This document shows, one piece after another, positions 52,787 through 61,391 of a stretch of 64,000 nucleotides of DNA. Made by a program: the position numbers and the translations under genes. A model generated the notes under the pieces. It saw only the letters and a program-made list of their open reading frames with translations. It did no database searches and was not told where the DNA came from. Source of the stretch: Roseinatronobacter sp. S2 (GTDB lineage: Bacteria > Pseudomonadota > Alphaproteobacteria > Rhodobacterales > Rhodobacteraceae); NCBI RefSeq assembly GCF_029581395.1, contig NZ_CP121113.1:1422001-1486000 (forward strand), in the 5' to 3' direction. The stretch's first letter is position 1, and the number at the start of each line of letters is the position of its first letter.

Positions 52787-53908
52787 TCAGTCCTGACCAG
52801 CGGCCATCAGAAGGGCCGTGTCTTGCAGATCCAGCGGCAGCGCATGCTGGGCATGTTCAAACGGCAGCGCGATCACAGCCACCCCTTGATCAGGGCCGCA
52901 GTCCGGCATGGCCAGTGACAATTCCTTCAGCCCCGCTGTCTGCCCGCCATCGCTTTGCAGGACATAGGCTGACAGATCCTTTCCGCAGCTGCGGAAATCA
53001 TGGGCGGCTTCCAGTTCGACGCGCGACTGCCCCAGCATGGCGACCGGCACGGAATAGATATGCGCCATCATCGCGTCGGGTCCATGTGTTTCGCCCAGAC
53101 TGATGACAAATGCTTCTTGCAGGTCAGGATCAAACGGGCGGGATGCATGGATATGGCCGCTGCTGCCATAGGCCGCATCTTGATGAAACGCGTGCAGGCT
53201 TAGTCCGAAATCACCCGTCCATTGGACGATGACACGGTGATGCAACGTGACATCCGGCACAGTGGTACTGGCCTGTAACAATGTGCCATCTTCAAGAAAG
53301 GCATCGACACTGGCGTCTTCGGCCAACGCGGGAATATAGGCCGAGAATGCCCCGTCTTCATCGGTGTAGGCGCTGAACGCCAGATCGCCATGACTGATAA
53401 CCACGCGTTGCGATGCGTTGCACGGGGCCGACAGGCGCATGTTCAGCAGGGCATCGACGCTTGCTTCCAGGGCGATATTTGCCGAGCAGTCGGCGTGATG
53501 TTCGTCATATTCGTCAAGGCTCGCTTCAGCCAGCGCCAGTTCCGGACGAAAATCGGCATCCAGACGCAATGCGTTATCACCGCGCAGATCGGGTTCCAGC
53601 GCGCCCAGTATAAGTTCCGGCTTAGCACTGTCCGCGCTTTCGGTGGTGGCGGTATCGATGTTCAGGGGCAGGTCGGGTTCAGCCAGTGATGCGGCAGGTA
53701 TCGCGCCCTCATCCTTCGCAATTGACGATCCGGCCCCGATCAGGCTGGCACCAACCACCGTGCCATTCGCGCTTTGAGGCGTGGATTGGGTCTGCGCCTG
53801 AGGCTGGGGCTGCGATGGATCGCCGATGAATTCCTTGGCCGCAAAGATGGACGCAGCGATACCGGCAATGGCAATGGCGGTTCCACGGATAATGATTTGA
53901 CTGTTCAT
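52787..53908 (-). CDS. Membrane-anchored protein of unknown function
   Basis: Protein of 373 residues starting MNSQIIIRGTAIAIAGIAAS: a single N-terminal membrane helix (about residues 7-27), a Gln/Pro-rich linker (QPQPQAQTQSTPQSANG), then a secreted-type domain of beta-rich character (VVISHGDLAFSAYTDEDGAF; DVTLHHRVIVQWTGDFGLSL) with cysteines that could form disulfides. It probably faces the periplasm. I recognise no family with certainty; relatives in this group are sometimes named 'translocase' without evidence. TCTGGAG lies 9 bases before the ATG. Confidence 0.65.
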   Translation of the reverse strand: MNSQIIIRGTAIAIAGIAASIFAAKEFIGDPSQPQPQAQTQSTPQSANGTVVGASLIGAGSSIAKDEGAIPAASLAEPDLPLNIDTATTESADSAKPELILGALEPDLRGDNALRLDADFRPELALAEASLDEYDEHHADCSANIALEASVDALLNMRLSAPCNASQRVVISHGDLAFSAYTDEDGAFSAYIPALAEDASVDAFLEDGTLLQASTTVPDVTLHHRVIVQWTGDFGLSLHAFHQDAAYGSSGHIHASRPFDPDLQEAFVISLGETHGPDAMMAHIYSVPVAMLGQSRVELEAAHDFRSCGKDLSAYVLQSDGGQTAGLKELSLAMPDCGPDQGVAVIALPFEHAQHALPLDLQDTALLMAAGQD

Positions 53909-54036
53909 GACATGCTCCAGACACAAGTACTCTGCCCGTCAGATGACAGCAGAATCTGGCTGTAATTGGGCCAAAGAATGTCGTTTATGTCAGATTGTAG
54001 ACAGTCCGGCGCGGCCAAACCAAGCAACCGAAAGGG

Positions 54037-56682
54037 TCAGCCCGCGCCCAGTTTCTTCCAAGTCTGCGCGGCGAATTTGTCCAGTTCCAGCACCAACAGC
54101 AATGCGACACCCGCCAGCGTGCATTGCGCAATCTGCCATGCGCTAAGGGCGACCGTGTCAAACAGGGCCTGCATGAAGGGCAGATAGGTGAAGCCAGCTT
54201 GCAGGACCACGACCAGCGCGACCGCGATCAGCACAGCCGGTGTGCCCTTGACCCCTTCCCATGAAATCGATCCCCCTTGCCGGTAGCGCACGGAAAACAG
54301 GTAGAACACTTCCATGGCGACAAGCGTGTTCAGCGCCATGGTGCGGGCTTCATCAAGACCTGCGCCCTGCGCCTGTGCCAGACCGAACTGGCCGAAGATG
54401 CCCATAGCAAACAAGCCCGACACCAGAAACACGCGCCACAGGATGAAGCGTGACATGATCGGCGCATTGGCCGCGCGCGGGGGCTGGCGCATAATGCCTG
54501 CCTCGGCGCGTTCAAAGGCCAGCGACATGGCCAGCGCCACCGAACTGACCATATTGACCCACAGAATTTGCAGCGGCGTGATGGGCAGCATCAGCCCGAA
54601 CAACACAGCTATGATCAGGGAAATCGACTCTCCCCCGTTTACAGGCAGCAGGAAGGTGATCACCTTCTTCAGGTTCGCATAGACCGCGCGCCCCTGTTTC
54701 ACCGCTTCCGCGATAGAGGCGAAATTGTCATCCGCCAGCACGAAATCGGATGCTTCGCGCGCGGCCTCGGACCCTTTTTTACCCATGGCGATACCTGCAT
54801 CGGCACGTTTCAGGGCGGGCGCATCATTCACCCCGTCGCCGGTCATGGCCACAACTGCACCGCGCGCCTGAAGGGCCTGCACCAGTCGCAATTTATGTTC
54901 CGGGCTGGTGCGCGCGAATATGTCGGTGCGGCGAATTGCAGCTTCCAGTGTGGTATCATCCATCTGGTCGATTTCCGCGCCGGTCAGGGGGGTGTCGGTC
55001 TGTGTCAGCCCGATCTGGCGGCCAATAGCTGCGGCAGTGCCCGCATGGTCGCCCGTGATCATCTTGACGGAAATACCGGCGCTGTGGCATTCGGCGACGG
55101 CGGCAATCGCTTCTTCGCGCGGCGGGTCGATCAGGCCTGTAAGCCCCACCAGAACAAGCCCCTTCGCCACCGTGTCATGTGTCAGATCATCCCCGTCATG
55201 GGCCATTTGCGCCAGTGCCAGAACGCGCTGGCCGTCATTGGCGATGGCAAGGGCCGCGTCATTCCAGTAGCTGCGATCCAGCGTTTGCGCGCCGTCCGGT
55301 CCCAGTTGCTGGGCACAATGCGCAATCACCTGTTCGGGCGCGCCCTTCAGCAGGATCTGTCCGCCCTGCAATACCGCCATATAGCGATAGCGCGCATCGA
55401 ACGGAATGCTGGCGCGGGGCTTCGGGTGTTGGTCAGGGTCACGCCCCGCCCGCGCAGCAAAGGCCAGCAGCGCGCCTTCCATCGGGTCCCCCTCGACGCG
55501 CCAGCCCTTGTCATCGTGCACCAATGCGGCGGTGTTGCACAATGCAGCGATCCTTGCCATGGCGTCCAGCGTGGTGCGGTCGCCGCCCTGAACATGGCCT
55601 TCGGGGGAATACCCCTCGCCGGTGACTTTTAGGGTGTCCGTCGCGGTGACAACCGACGCCACCATCATTTCATTTCGCGTCAGCGTGCCGGTCTTGTCTG
55701 AACAGATCGTCGATACCGCGCCCAGTGTCTCGATAATTGGCAAGCGGCGGATAATGGCATTGCGCCGCGCCATGGTCTGCACGCCGATGGCCAGTGTCAC
55801 AGTCAGCACGGCGGGCAGACCTTCGGGGATTGCGGCGACAAACAGGCCCACAACGACCATGAACGCTTCGGCAAAGGGCATGTCGCGGAAGGCAAGGGTG
55901 AAGGCCAATATGCCCGCCGACAATGCCATGACGAACCCTGTCAGATATTTGGCAAACACTTCCATCTGACGGATCAGCGGGGTCTTCAGGGTCTGGACCT
56001 GCGACATCATCGTGCTGATGCGTCCGATTTCCGTGCCATCGGCGGTTGCGGTGACAACCCCTGTTCCGGTGCCTTCGGCAACCATGGTCCCGCTGAACGC
56101 CATGGTCTTGCGGTCCCCCAGATCGGCCGCTGCATCCACAGGCGTGACGGATTTGCGCACCGGCACGGATTCCCCTGTCAGAATGGCTTCTTCCACCGAC
56201 AGGCCAGCCACATCCAGCAAGCGCAGATCAGCGGGCACTTTGTCGCCCGCTTCCAGCAAAACAATGTCCCCCGGAACCAGATCGGCGCCGGAAATGGCCT
56301 GTCGCTTGCCCGCGCGTATGACATTTGCCTTGGGCGCCAGCATATCGCGCAAGGCGTCCAGCGCGGCCTCGGCGCGGCCTTCCTGCACGAAACCGATGAC
56401 CGCGTTGATGGTGACCACTGCCATGATCACGCCCGTATCGATCCAGTGGCCCAATGCTGCCGTTATCAGGGCCGCGCCCACCAGCACCAGAATCAACAGG
56501 TTGTTGAACTGCCGCGCAAGGCGCATCAGCGGGCCGGGGCGGGGGGCATCCGGCAACCTGTTGGGGCCATGCGTTTCCAGCTTCTGGCGTATCTGATCCG
56601 CGTCCAGCCCGTCGGGCTGGCTGTCAAGCTGGGTCAGAACGTCTTCGGCGGGGGTGGCCCAGGGTGTGCTGTGATCGCGCAT
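54037..56682 (-). CDS. P-type cation-transporting ATPase (P2-type, Ca2+/Na+-like)
   Basis: Inner-membrane cation pump of 881 residues. Seen: the actuator motif LTGESVPVRK, the phosphorylation site CSDKTGTLT with Asp329, KGAPEQVIAHC (nucleotide-binding site), TGDGVNDAPALKRADAGIAM hinge, and an N-terminal cation ATPase domain. Ten or so helices, including the PEGL-type helix VVGLFVAAIPEGLPAVLTVT. Cation specificity (Ca2+, Na+/K+ or Mn2+) cannot be told. The start at 56682 (MRDHSTPWATPAED) has AGGA 10 bases upstream; nine more codons are possible. A LuxR-type gene diverges from it. Confidence 0.9.
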   Translation of the reverse strand: MRDHSTPWATPAEDVLTQLDSQPDGLDADQIRQKLETHGPNRLPDAPRPGPLMRLARQFNNLLILVLVGAALITAALGHWIDTGVIMAVVTINAVIGFVQEGRAEAALDALRDMLAPKANVIRAGKRQAISGADLVPGDIVLLEAGDKVPADLRLLDVAGLSVEEAILTGESVPVRKSVTPVDAAADLGDRKTMAFSGTMVAEGTGTGVVTATADGTEIGRISTMMSQVQTLKTPLIRQMEVFAKYLTGFVMALSAGILAFTLAFRDMPFAEAFMVVVGLFVAAIPEGLPAVLTVTLAIGVQTMARRNAIIRRLPIIETLGAVSTICSDKTGTLTRNEMMVASVVTATDTLKVTGEGYSPEGHVQGGDRTTLDAMARIAALCNTAALVHDDKGWRVEGDPMEGALLAFAARAGRDPDQHPKPRASIPFDARYRYMAVLQGGQILLKGAPEQVIAHCAQQLGPDGAQTLDRSYWNDAALAIANDGQRVLALAQMAHDGDDLTHDTVAKGLVLVGLTGLIDPPREEAIAAVAECHSAGISVKMITGDHAGTAAAIGRQIGLTQTDTPLTGAEIDQMDDTTLEAAIRRTDIFARTSPEHKLRLVQALQARGAVVAMTGDGVNDAPALKRADAGIAMGKKGSEAAREASDFVLADDNFASIAEAVKQGRAVYANLKKVITFLLPVNGGESISLIIAVLFGLMLPITPLQILWVNMVSSVALAMSLAFERAEAGIMRQPPRAANAPIMSRFILWRVFLVSGLFAMGIFGQFGLAQAQGAGLDEARTMALNTLVAMEVFYLFSVRYRQGGSISWEGVKGTPAVLIAVALVVVLQAGFTYLPFMQALFDTVALSAWQIAQCTLAGVALLLVLELDKFAAQTWKKLGAG

Positions 56683-56887
56683 GTTGGTGTTTTCCTGTGC
56701 TCTGGTCATTGCGGTGCTTCTATCAGGTTACGCTGGCGGTCGAATTGATCCTGCGCAACCCCGTGATTGGCAGGTGCGGCATGATATGGATCGACATGCC
56801 GTAAGATCGGGCTTAGCATGACCAAACCTGCCAAATGGGAGGGTGCGCTTTCGCGGGCATTGACGCAGATTAAACCAAAGGCCATTC

Positions 56888-57850
56888 ATGCTGGAACCGG
56901 AAGAGTCCACGCTGTTGCTAAAACTGGGTGATGTGGCATCCCAGCTTCTGGACTGGCCGGTTTTCCTGCGCGATTTTGCAGCGTTTTTCCAGACAGACGC
57001 CGCGCAGATCTTCGTGCCGCAACACATTTGGGGCTGGGACAGGACTAGCGCGGCGCAATCGCGCGCCGCGCCATTGCCGCTGCTGTTTTCGGGGCTGCGC
57101 GCGGGCCGTGTCTATTCGGGCGAAGAATTGCGCGACCGTGCCCTTGCACAGGATATGCAGTGGCTGGGGGCAGATAATCGTGCGATTGGCCTGAATTGCA
57201 GGCATGGCGCTGCCTGTCTGGTCCTGCGCCGCGACAAGGGCGCGTTTCGTGCCGCTGATGGCGCGCGGCTGGCCGCTTTTGCGCCGCATGTGGCGCAAGC
57301 GCTGGACCAATGGCACGCCACGCAGGCAATCACCGCGCGGCTGCACCGGATGCAGGATCTGGCGCGCCGGATTGGCGTTGGTGGCATGGTTCTGGATGTG
57401 ACCAGGCCCGCAATCGTGACTGTGGACACGGTCGCGGCCAGCCTGCTTGCGGGGCACGGGCTGGACGCGCGGGCAGTGCTCGACATTGCCAAACCGCAAG
57501 ACGCGCCTGCCTTGCACACACTTTCTGCGGGGCTTGATCTGCTGGTTTTGTCTGACACACCAGCAAAGGGGCTTATGCCGGGGCAGGTGATGGCCTATTT
57601 GCGCCGGACAGATGCCCCGCTGCCCGACCCTGTTCATATTGCCGCAGCCCTTGGTATTTCCCGCGCCGAGGCGCGTCTTGCCTGCGCGATGGGCGAAGGC
57701 GCATCGCTGAGTGCGGCTGCCGCGCAGCTGGGCCTGACGGTGGAAACCGCGCGCAATTATTCCAAACGTATCTATGCCCGCACCGGATTACGCGGGCAGG
57801 CGGCACTGGTGCGGTATCTGTGGTGCAGTGCCTTGATGCTTGCGCGTTGA
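56888..57850 (+). CDS. LuxR-type helix-turn-helix transcriptional regulator
   Basis: Protein of 320 residues. The C-terminal 60 residues form a LuxR/GerE HTH: LGISRAEARLACAMGEGASL, SAAAAQLGLTVETARNYSKR and IYARTGLRGQAALVRYL. The N-terminal two thirds is a variable sensor region without a recognisable autoinducer or receiver domain (no phospho-acceptor Asp seen), so it is a stand-alone LuxR solo-like regulator. The P-type ATPase gene diverges from it with about 205 bases between; regulation of that pump is possible. Confidence 0.85.
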   Translation: MLEPEESTLLLKLGDVASQLLDWPVFLRDFAAFFQTDAAQIFVPQHIWGWDRTSAAQSRAAPLPLLFSGLRAGRVYSGEELRDRALAQDMQWLGADNRAIGLNCRHGAACLVLRRDKGAFRAADGARLAAFAPHVAQALDQWHATQAITARLHRMQDLARRIGVGGMVLDVTRPAIVTVDTVAASLLAGHGLDARAVLDIAKPQDAPALHTLSAGLDLLVLSDTPAKGLMPGQVMAYLRRTDAPLPDPVHIAAALGISRAEARLACAMGEGASLSAAAAQLGLTVETARNYSKRIYARTGLRGQAALVRYLWCSALMLAR

Positions 57851-58004
57851 TCCGGGGCGCGCGTGCGCGCGCGCAACAGAAAGATTGTGCCATAAGCGAC
57901 GAGGCGTTAAGACTTGTGGGATAAGATGTTTCAGCAATCCTGATGTGCCCGAGCAGAAGGCGCGCGGGGCGTTATATGGCGGGCAAGGAATAGGGCAGAT
58001 CGGA

Positions 58005-58775
58005 ATGACAGAAGCAATGTCACGGCGTGAAATCGAAGATGTCTTGTCATCAATCCGCAGATTGGTCTCGCAGGACCAACCCCGACAGGACCATACGGCC
58101 CCCGAACATGACGGCAGCGCGGCACCTGGCAAGCTGATCCTGACATCGGAATTGCGCGTGTCTGACGATCCGGCTGAACCGGAATCCGATTTGCCTGCTG
58201 GCATTAATGATGCGCAAAATGGCGAATCTAACGGCGCGCAGGGCGCTTTTACCGCGAATGCGCAAACAGATGATGCCACTGGCGATAGCGAGGCCGCAGG
58301 CCCGACTGCGACAGATGACACGCCCAGTGCAATTCATGTGCTGCGCGCGATGAACCAGCGCGACGCGGACCAAAAAACTGCCACCGCCGCTGTGGACGAT
58401 GCGACCCGGCCGGACAGTTCGGCGTTGCCGCCTGATGCAGACGGCGATCTTGTGCTTGAAGCCACATTGGCGCGGCTTGAACGTGTTTTGTCAGAACAGA
58501 AAACGCAATCCCAAGCGGACGGTGACCATTCGCATTCCGTGACGCCGGACACATTGCGGCCTGCGCCCGATGCACATGCGGGCGATCTGACAGATCCGCA
58601 GCAGACCGCCGCATCATCAGATGATCCGGTAATAGATGAAGCGATGCTGTATCAGATCGTCGCCAATATCGTGCGTCAGGAATTGCAGGGCGAACTGGGC
58701 GAACGGATCACGCGCAATATCCGCAAACTGGTGCGTGCTGAAGTGGCGCGCGAATTGCAGTTGCGTAAGCCCTAG
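58005..58775 (+). CDS. PopZ-like (DUF2497-type) acidic protein
   Basis: Protein of 256 residues. A short conserved N-terminal helix (MSRREIEDVLSSIRRLVSQD) is joined by a long acidic, low-complexity middle to a conserved C-terminal helical segment (ALYQ-type LYQIVANIVRQELQGELGER, then ITRNIRKLVRAEVARELQL). That layout, EIL/DVLSSIRR helix + disordered acidic linker + helical tail, is the one of the polar organizer PopZ, but the tail differs from the Caulobacter form, so the role is inference. Start ATG 58005; upstream in-frame codons lack features. No neighbour suggests a function. Confidence 0.45.
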   Translation: MTEAMSRREIEDVLSSIRRLVSQDQPRQDHTAPEHDGSAAPGKLILTSELRVSDDPAEPESDLPAGINDAQNGESNGAQGAFTANAQTDDATGDSEAAGPTATDDTPSAIHVLRAMNQRDADQKTATAAVDDATRPDSSALPPDADGDLVLEATLARLERVLSEQKTQSQADGDHSHSVTPDTLRPAPDAHAGDLTDPQQTAASSDDPVIDEAMLYQIVANIVRQELQGELGERITRNIRKLVRAEVARELQLRKP

Positions 58776-58815
58776 GACGGGTTGCCGGACCGCGAATATG
58801 GCCTGAAGGCGGCAT

Positions 58816-59005
58816 TCCAAGGTGCGGAGCAAAGGCCGCAGGCCGCCGCGCCATCGGTGGGCCGTCCCGCGGCCTGCCGATTTTGCTGATGGCAGTCCAA
58901 GTCTTTGAACGCAGGAGTATGCAGCCTGCATAAACTGCATTCAAATAATGTCGGATCGGCAGACCCCGGCCCACCGATGGCGCGGGCTTTATCCAAGCGC
59001 GAATG
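58816..59005. repeat. Structured intergenic repeat, copy 4 of 4
   Basis: Copy of the family at 5882, 23786 and 47067, between convergent PopZ-like and YcgN-like genes. The inner hairpin has changed to GGCC-gca-GGCC, a compensatory double change relative to GGGC/GCCC. Outer stem GGTGCGG/CCGCGCC keeps a U-G pair. The long arms CCATCGGTGGGCCG and CGGCCCACCGATGG are exact complements. Confidence 0.85.
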
Positions 59006-59063
59006 TCCCCTTCAGGCCACAATCACCCCAACCAGACTGTTTCAGCCGAACCCGCCAGTTTCA

Positions 59064-59519
59064 TCACGCATCATCTTCCAGCAGGTGATCTTCCCAGTCG
59101 TCCAGCGGGATCTGGGCTTCTGACACAGTGCGGTCCTGCATGGAAATGCCTGCCGCATGCACCGAATTTGCATCGCCCGTGATCAGCGGGTGCCATTGGG
59201 GCAGCTTGCGCCCCTCATGAAGCCGCCGGTAGGCGCAGGTTGCGGGCATCCAATATGCGATGTCGTTCAGGGTATCTGGTGTCAGCACAACGCATTCCGG
59301 CACGATTTGCTTGCGGATCTCGTAATTGCCGCACCGGCATGTGCTGTCGTCAAACAGGCGGCAGGCCACGCGGGTGAAAACCAGCTCTTCTGTGTCAATA
59401 TCTTCCAGCTTGTTCAGGCAGCATCTGCCACAGCCATCGCACAGGGCTTCCCATTCTTGCGGGGTCATCTTGTTCAGGGGCACAGTGTCCCAGAAACGGG
59501 GGCGCAATTCATCACTCAT
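59064..59519 (-). CDS. YcgN-family cysteine cluster protein (UPF0260)
   Basis: Protein of 151 residues with many conserved cysteines: CDGCGRCCLNKLE near residues 27-39, CRLFDDSTCRCGNYEIRKQI, and CVVLTPDTLNDIAYWMPATC. The CxxCxxCC cluster is typical of the family, which may bind zinc or an Fe-S cluster; function unknown. The start at 59519 (MSDELRPRFWDT) is preferred over one three codons earlier by family length. The D-lactate dehydrogenase-like gene ends 64 bases before it on the same strand. Confidence 0.85.
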   Translation of the reverse strand: MSDELRPRFWDTVPLNKMTPQEWEALCDGCGRCCLNKLEDIDTEELVFTRVACRLFDDSTCRCGNYEIRKQIVPECVVLTPDTLNDIAYWMPATCAYRRLHEGRKLPQWHPLITGDANSVHAAGISMQDRTVSEAQIPLDDWEDHLLEDDA

Positions 59520-59583
59520 TCGGGGCATGTAAGACGCCAGCAGGCCAAGGGAAAGGTGAAATTCCTGCGCGGGGCTGAATTCG

Positions 59584-60951
59584 TTACGTCTGGCGCAGCA
59601 ATTTTCCGGGATTCATAATGCCTTGCGGGTCCAGTGCCGCTTTCACACTGGCCATCACGTCCCAGCCTGCACCATGTTCGGCGTCCATGTATTTCAGTTT
59701 ACCCATGCCAATTCCATGTTCCCCGCTGACCGTGCCACCCAGCCGCAGCGCGCGTTCGGCCATGGTATGGGCCAGCGCATGCGCCTTGGCAATCTGCGCG
59801 GGATCATCACCGTCAGGCAGCAGCAGGGCGTGAAAATTCCCGTCGCCCACATGGCCCAGAATTGGCCCCGGCAGGCCGGAATTTGCAATATCGTCGGCGG
59901 TTTCGCGGACGGCCTGCGCCAGTTTGGAAATCGGCACACAGACATCCGTGGTGATCGCATGCGCATTGGGCCATGCCGCGCGCGCGGTGTAATAGGCGTT
60001 GTGGCGCATTTTCCACAGGCGGTTGCGGTCCTCAGGCCGGTCTGCCCATTGAAAGGCGCTGCCGCCCATATCAGCAACAATTTCACCAAAGCTTTCGGCC
60101 TGTTCGCGGGTGCTTTGGGGCGAGCCGTGGAATTCCACCATCAGATGCGGCTTTTCCAGCATATCGGTGCCGTTCTGCGCATTGAACAGCCGCACGAATG
60201 TTGCGTCGATGAATTCGATACGCGCCATCGGAATGCCGGACTGGATGGTCAGAATAACAGTCTGCGTCGCGGATTCCATGTCGTCGAATGCACAGACTGC
60301 CGCAGATATGGCGTCCGGCTGGCCCCGCAGGCGCAAGGTCAGTTCGGTGATCAGCCCAAGCGTGCCTTCGGCGCCCACAAACAACCCAGTCAGATCATAC
60401 CCTGTCGAGGATTTGGGCGCGCGGGTGCCGGTGCGCAGGGTGCGGCCATCGGCCAGCACCGCTTCCAGTGCCAGAACATTGTCGCGCATCGTGCCATAGC
60501 GCACGGCGGTCGTGCCTGATGCCCGCGTTGACGCCATCCCCCCGATCGAGGCATTGGCACCCGGGTCCACCGGGAAAAACAGCCCCGTTGCGCGCAAATC
60601 CTCGTTCAGTTGCTCGCGCGTAACACCTGGCTGGACAATGGCCAGCATGTCGTCGGCGCAGATGTGCAGCACACGGTTCATGCGGCTGAAATCAACGGTA
60701 ATCCCGCCCTGCGGGGCCAGCGCATGCCCTTCCAGCGACGTGCCCGCGCCCCAGCCGATAACCGGCATGCGGTGTTCGGCGCAGATGGCCACAATGCCAG
60801 CGACATCAGCGGTGGTTTCGGGATAGGCCACGCCATCGGGCGGCATATCAGCGAAATGCGATTCCGATTGGCCGTGCAGCGCCCTGTCCGACGCGCCAGT
60901 GGTAAACTTGTGGCCCAGCAGCGCATTCAGGGCATCAAACGCGGCTTGCAT
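59584..60951 (-). CDS. FAD-linked oxidase, D-lactate dehydrogenase type
   Basis: Flavoprotein of 455 residues of the VAO/FAD-linked oxidase type: FAD-binding PCMH segment (VIGWGAGTSLEGHALAPQGG, then DPGANASIGGMASTRASGTT) and a C-terminal cap with GHVGDGNFHALLL and GTVSGEHGIGMGKLKYMDAE, the usual metal/substrate region of D-lactate or glycolate dehydrogenases. D-lactate to pyruvate is the best guess; D-2-hydroxyglutarate-type acids are possible. ATG 60951 is used; a GTG nine bases upstream overlaps the DUF427 stop as GTGA and could be the true, coupled start. Confidence 0.88.
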   Translation of the reverse strand: MQAAFDALNALLGHKFTTGASDRALHGQSESHFADMPPDGVAYPETTADVAGIVAICAEHRMPVIGWGAGTSLEGHALAPQGGITVDFSRMNRVLHICADDMLAIVQPGVTREQLNEDLRATGLFFPVDPGANASIGGMASTRASGTTAVRYGTMRDNVLALEAVLADGRTLRTGTRAPKSSTGYDLTGLFVGAEGTLGLITELTLRLRGQPDAISAAVCAFDDMESATQTVILTIQSGIPMARIEFIDATFVRLFNAQNGTDMLEKPHLMVEFHGSPQSTREQAESFGEIVADMGGSAFQWADRPEDRNRLWKMRHNAYYTARAAWPNAHAITTDVCVPISKLAQAVRETADDIANSGLPGPILGHVGDGNFHALLLPDGDDPAQIAKAHALAHTMAERALRLGGTVSGEHGIGMGKLKYMDAEHGAGWDVMASVKAALDPQGIMNPGKLLRQT

Positions 60952-60956
60952 GGCGG

Positions 60957-61298
60957 TCACACCCGTTCGACAGTGACTTTTCCTGCGTCAAAGGCCAGAT
61001 AACCCTGCACCTGGGCCGCCGCTTCGCTTGGCGCAGTCAGGCTGTAGGCTGCATTTTGCAACAGCCCTTCGGGGCTGGAAATATGGTAGAATTCGCCCGC
61101 GCCGCGATCATCGCAGATCAGCGTCCGGTCCGAGGGTTCCAGAACCGCGGCGGCAATATCTTCGCGTGGGAAATAGATGACAAAAGGGTAGTCACGCTGG
61201 ATAAGTTCCAGCGCCGCGTTGCTTTCCCCGATCACGGCCCCATTGGCGCGCACCACCCATGTTCCTTCGGCGGGATATATCTTCAAATGCCGCATCAT
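60957..61298 (-). CDS. DUF427 domain protein
   Basis: Protein of 113 residues with the single DUF427 beta barrel: WVVRANGAVIGESNAALELI, YFPREDIAAAVLEPSDRTL, then CDDRGAGEFYHIS, AAYSLTAPSEAA and YLAFDAGKVTVE. The family has no assigned activity. Its stop overlaps or abuts the flavoprotein start, so the two form one unit with a coupled order DUF427 then oxidase. Confidence 0.85.
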   Translation of the reverse strand: MMRHLKIYPAEGTWVVRANGAVIGESNAALELIQRDYPFVIYFPREDIAAAVLEPSDRTLICDDRGAGEFYHISSPEGLLQNAAYSLTAPSEAAAQVQGYLAFDAGKVTVERV

Positions 61299-61391
61299 GC
61301 TGTTTGTGTCCTTGCTGTTTTCCCTGTCGCGCGCACTATTGCAGGGTTTGACCTGAAGGCAAAGTGCGCAAATTGTCCGCGGATATTCATC

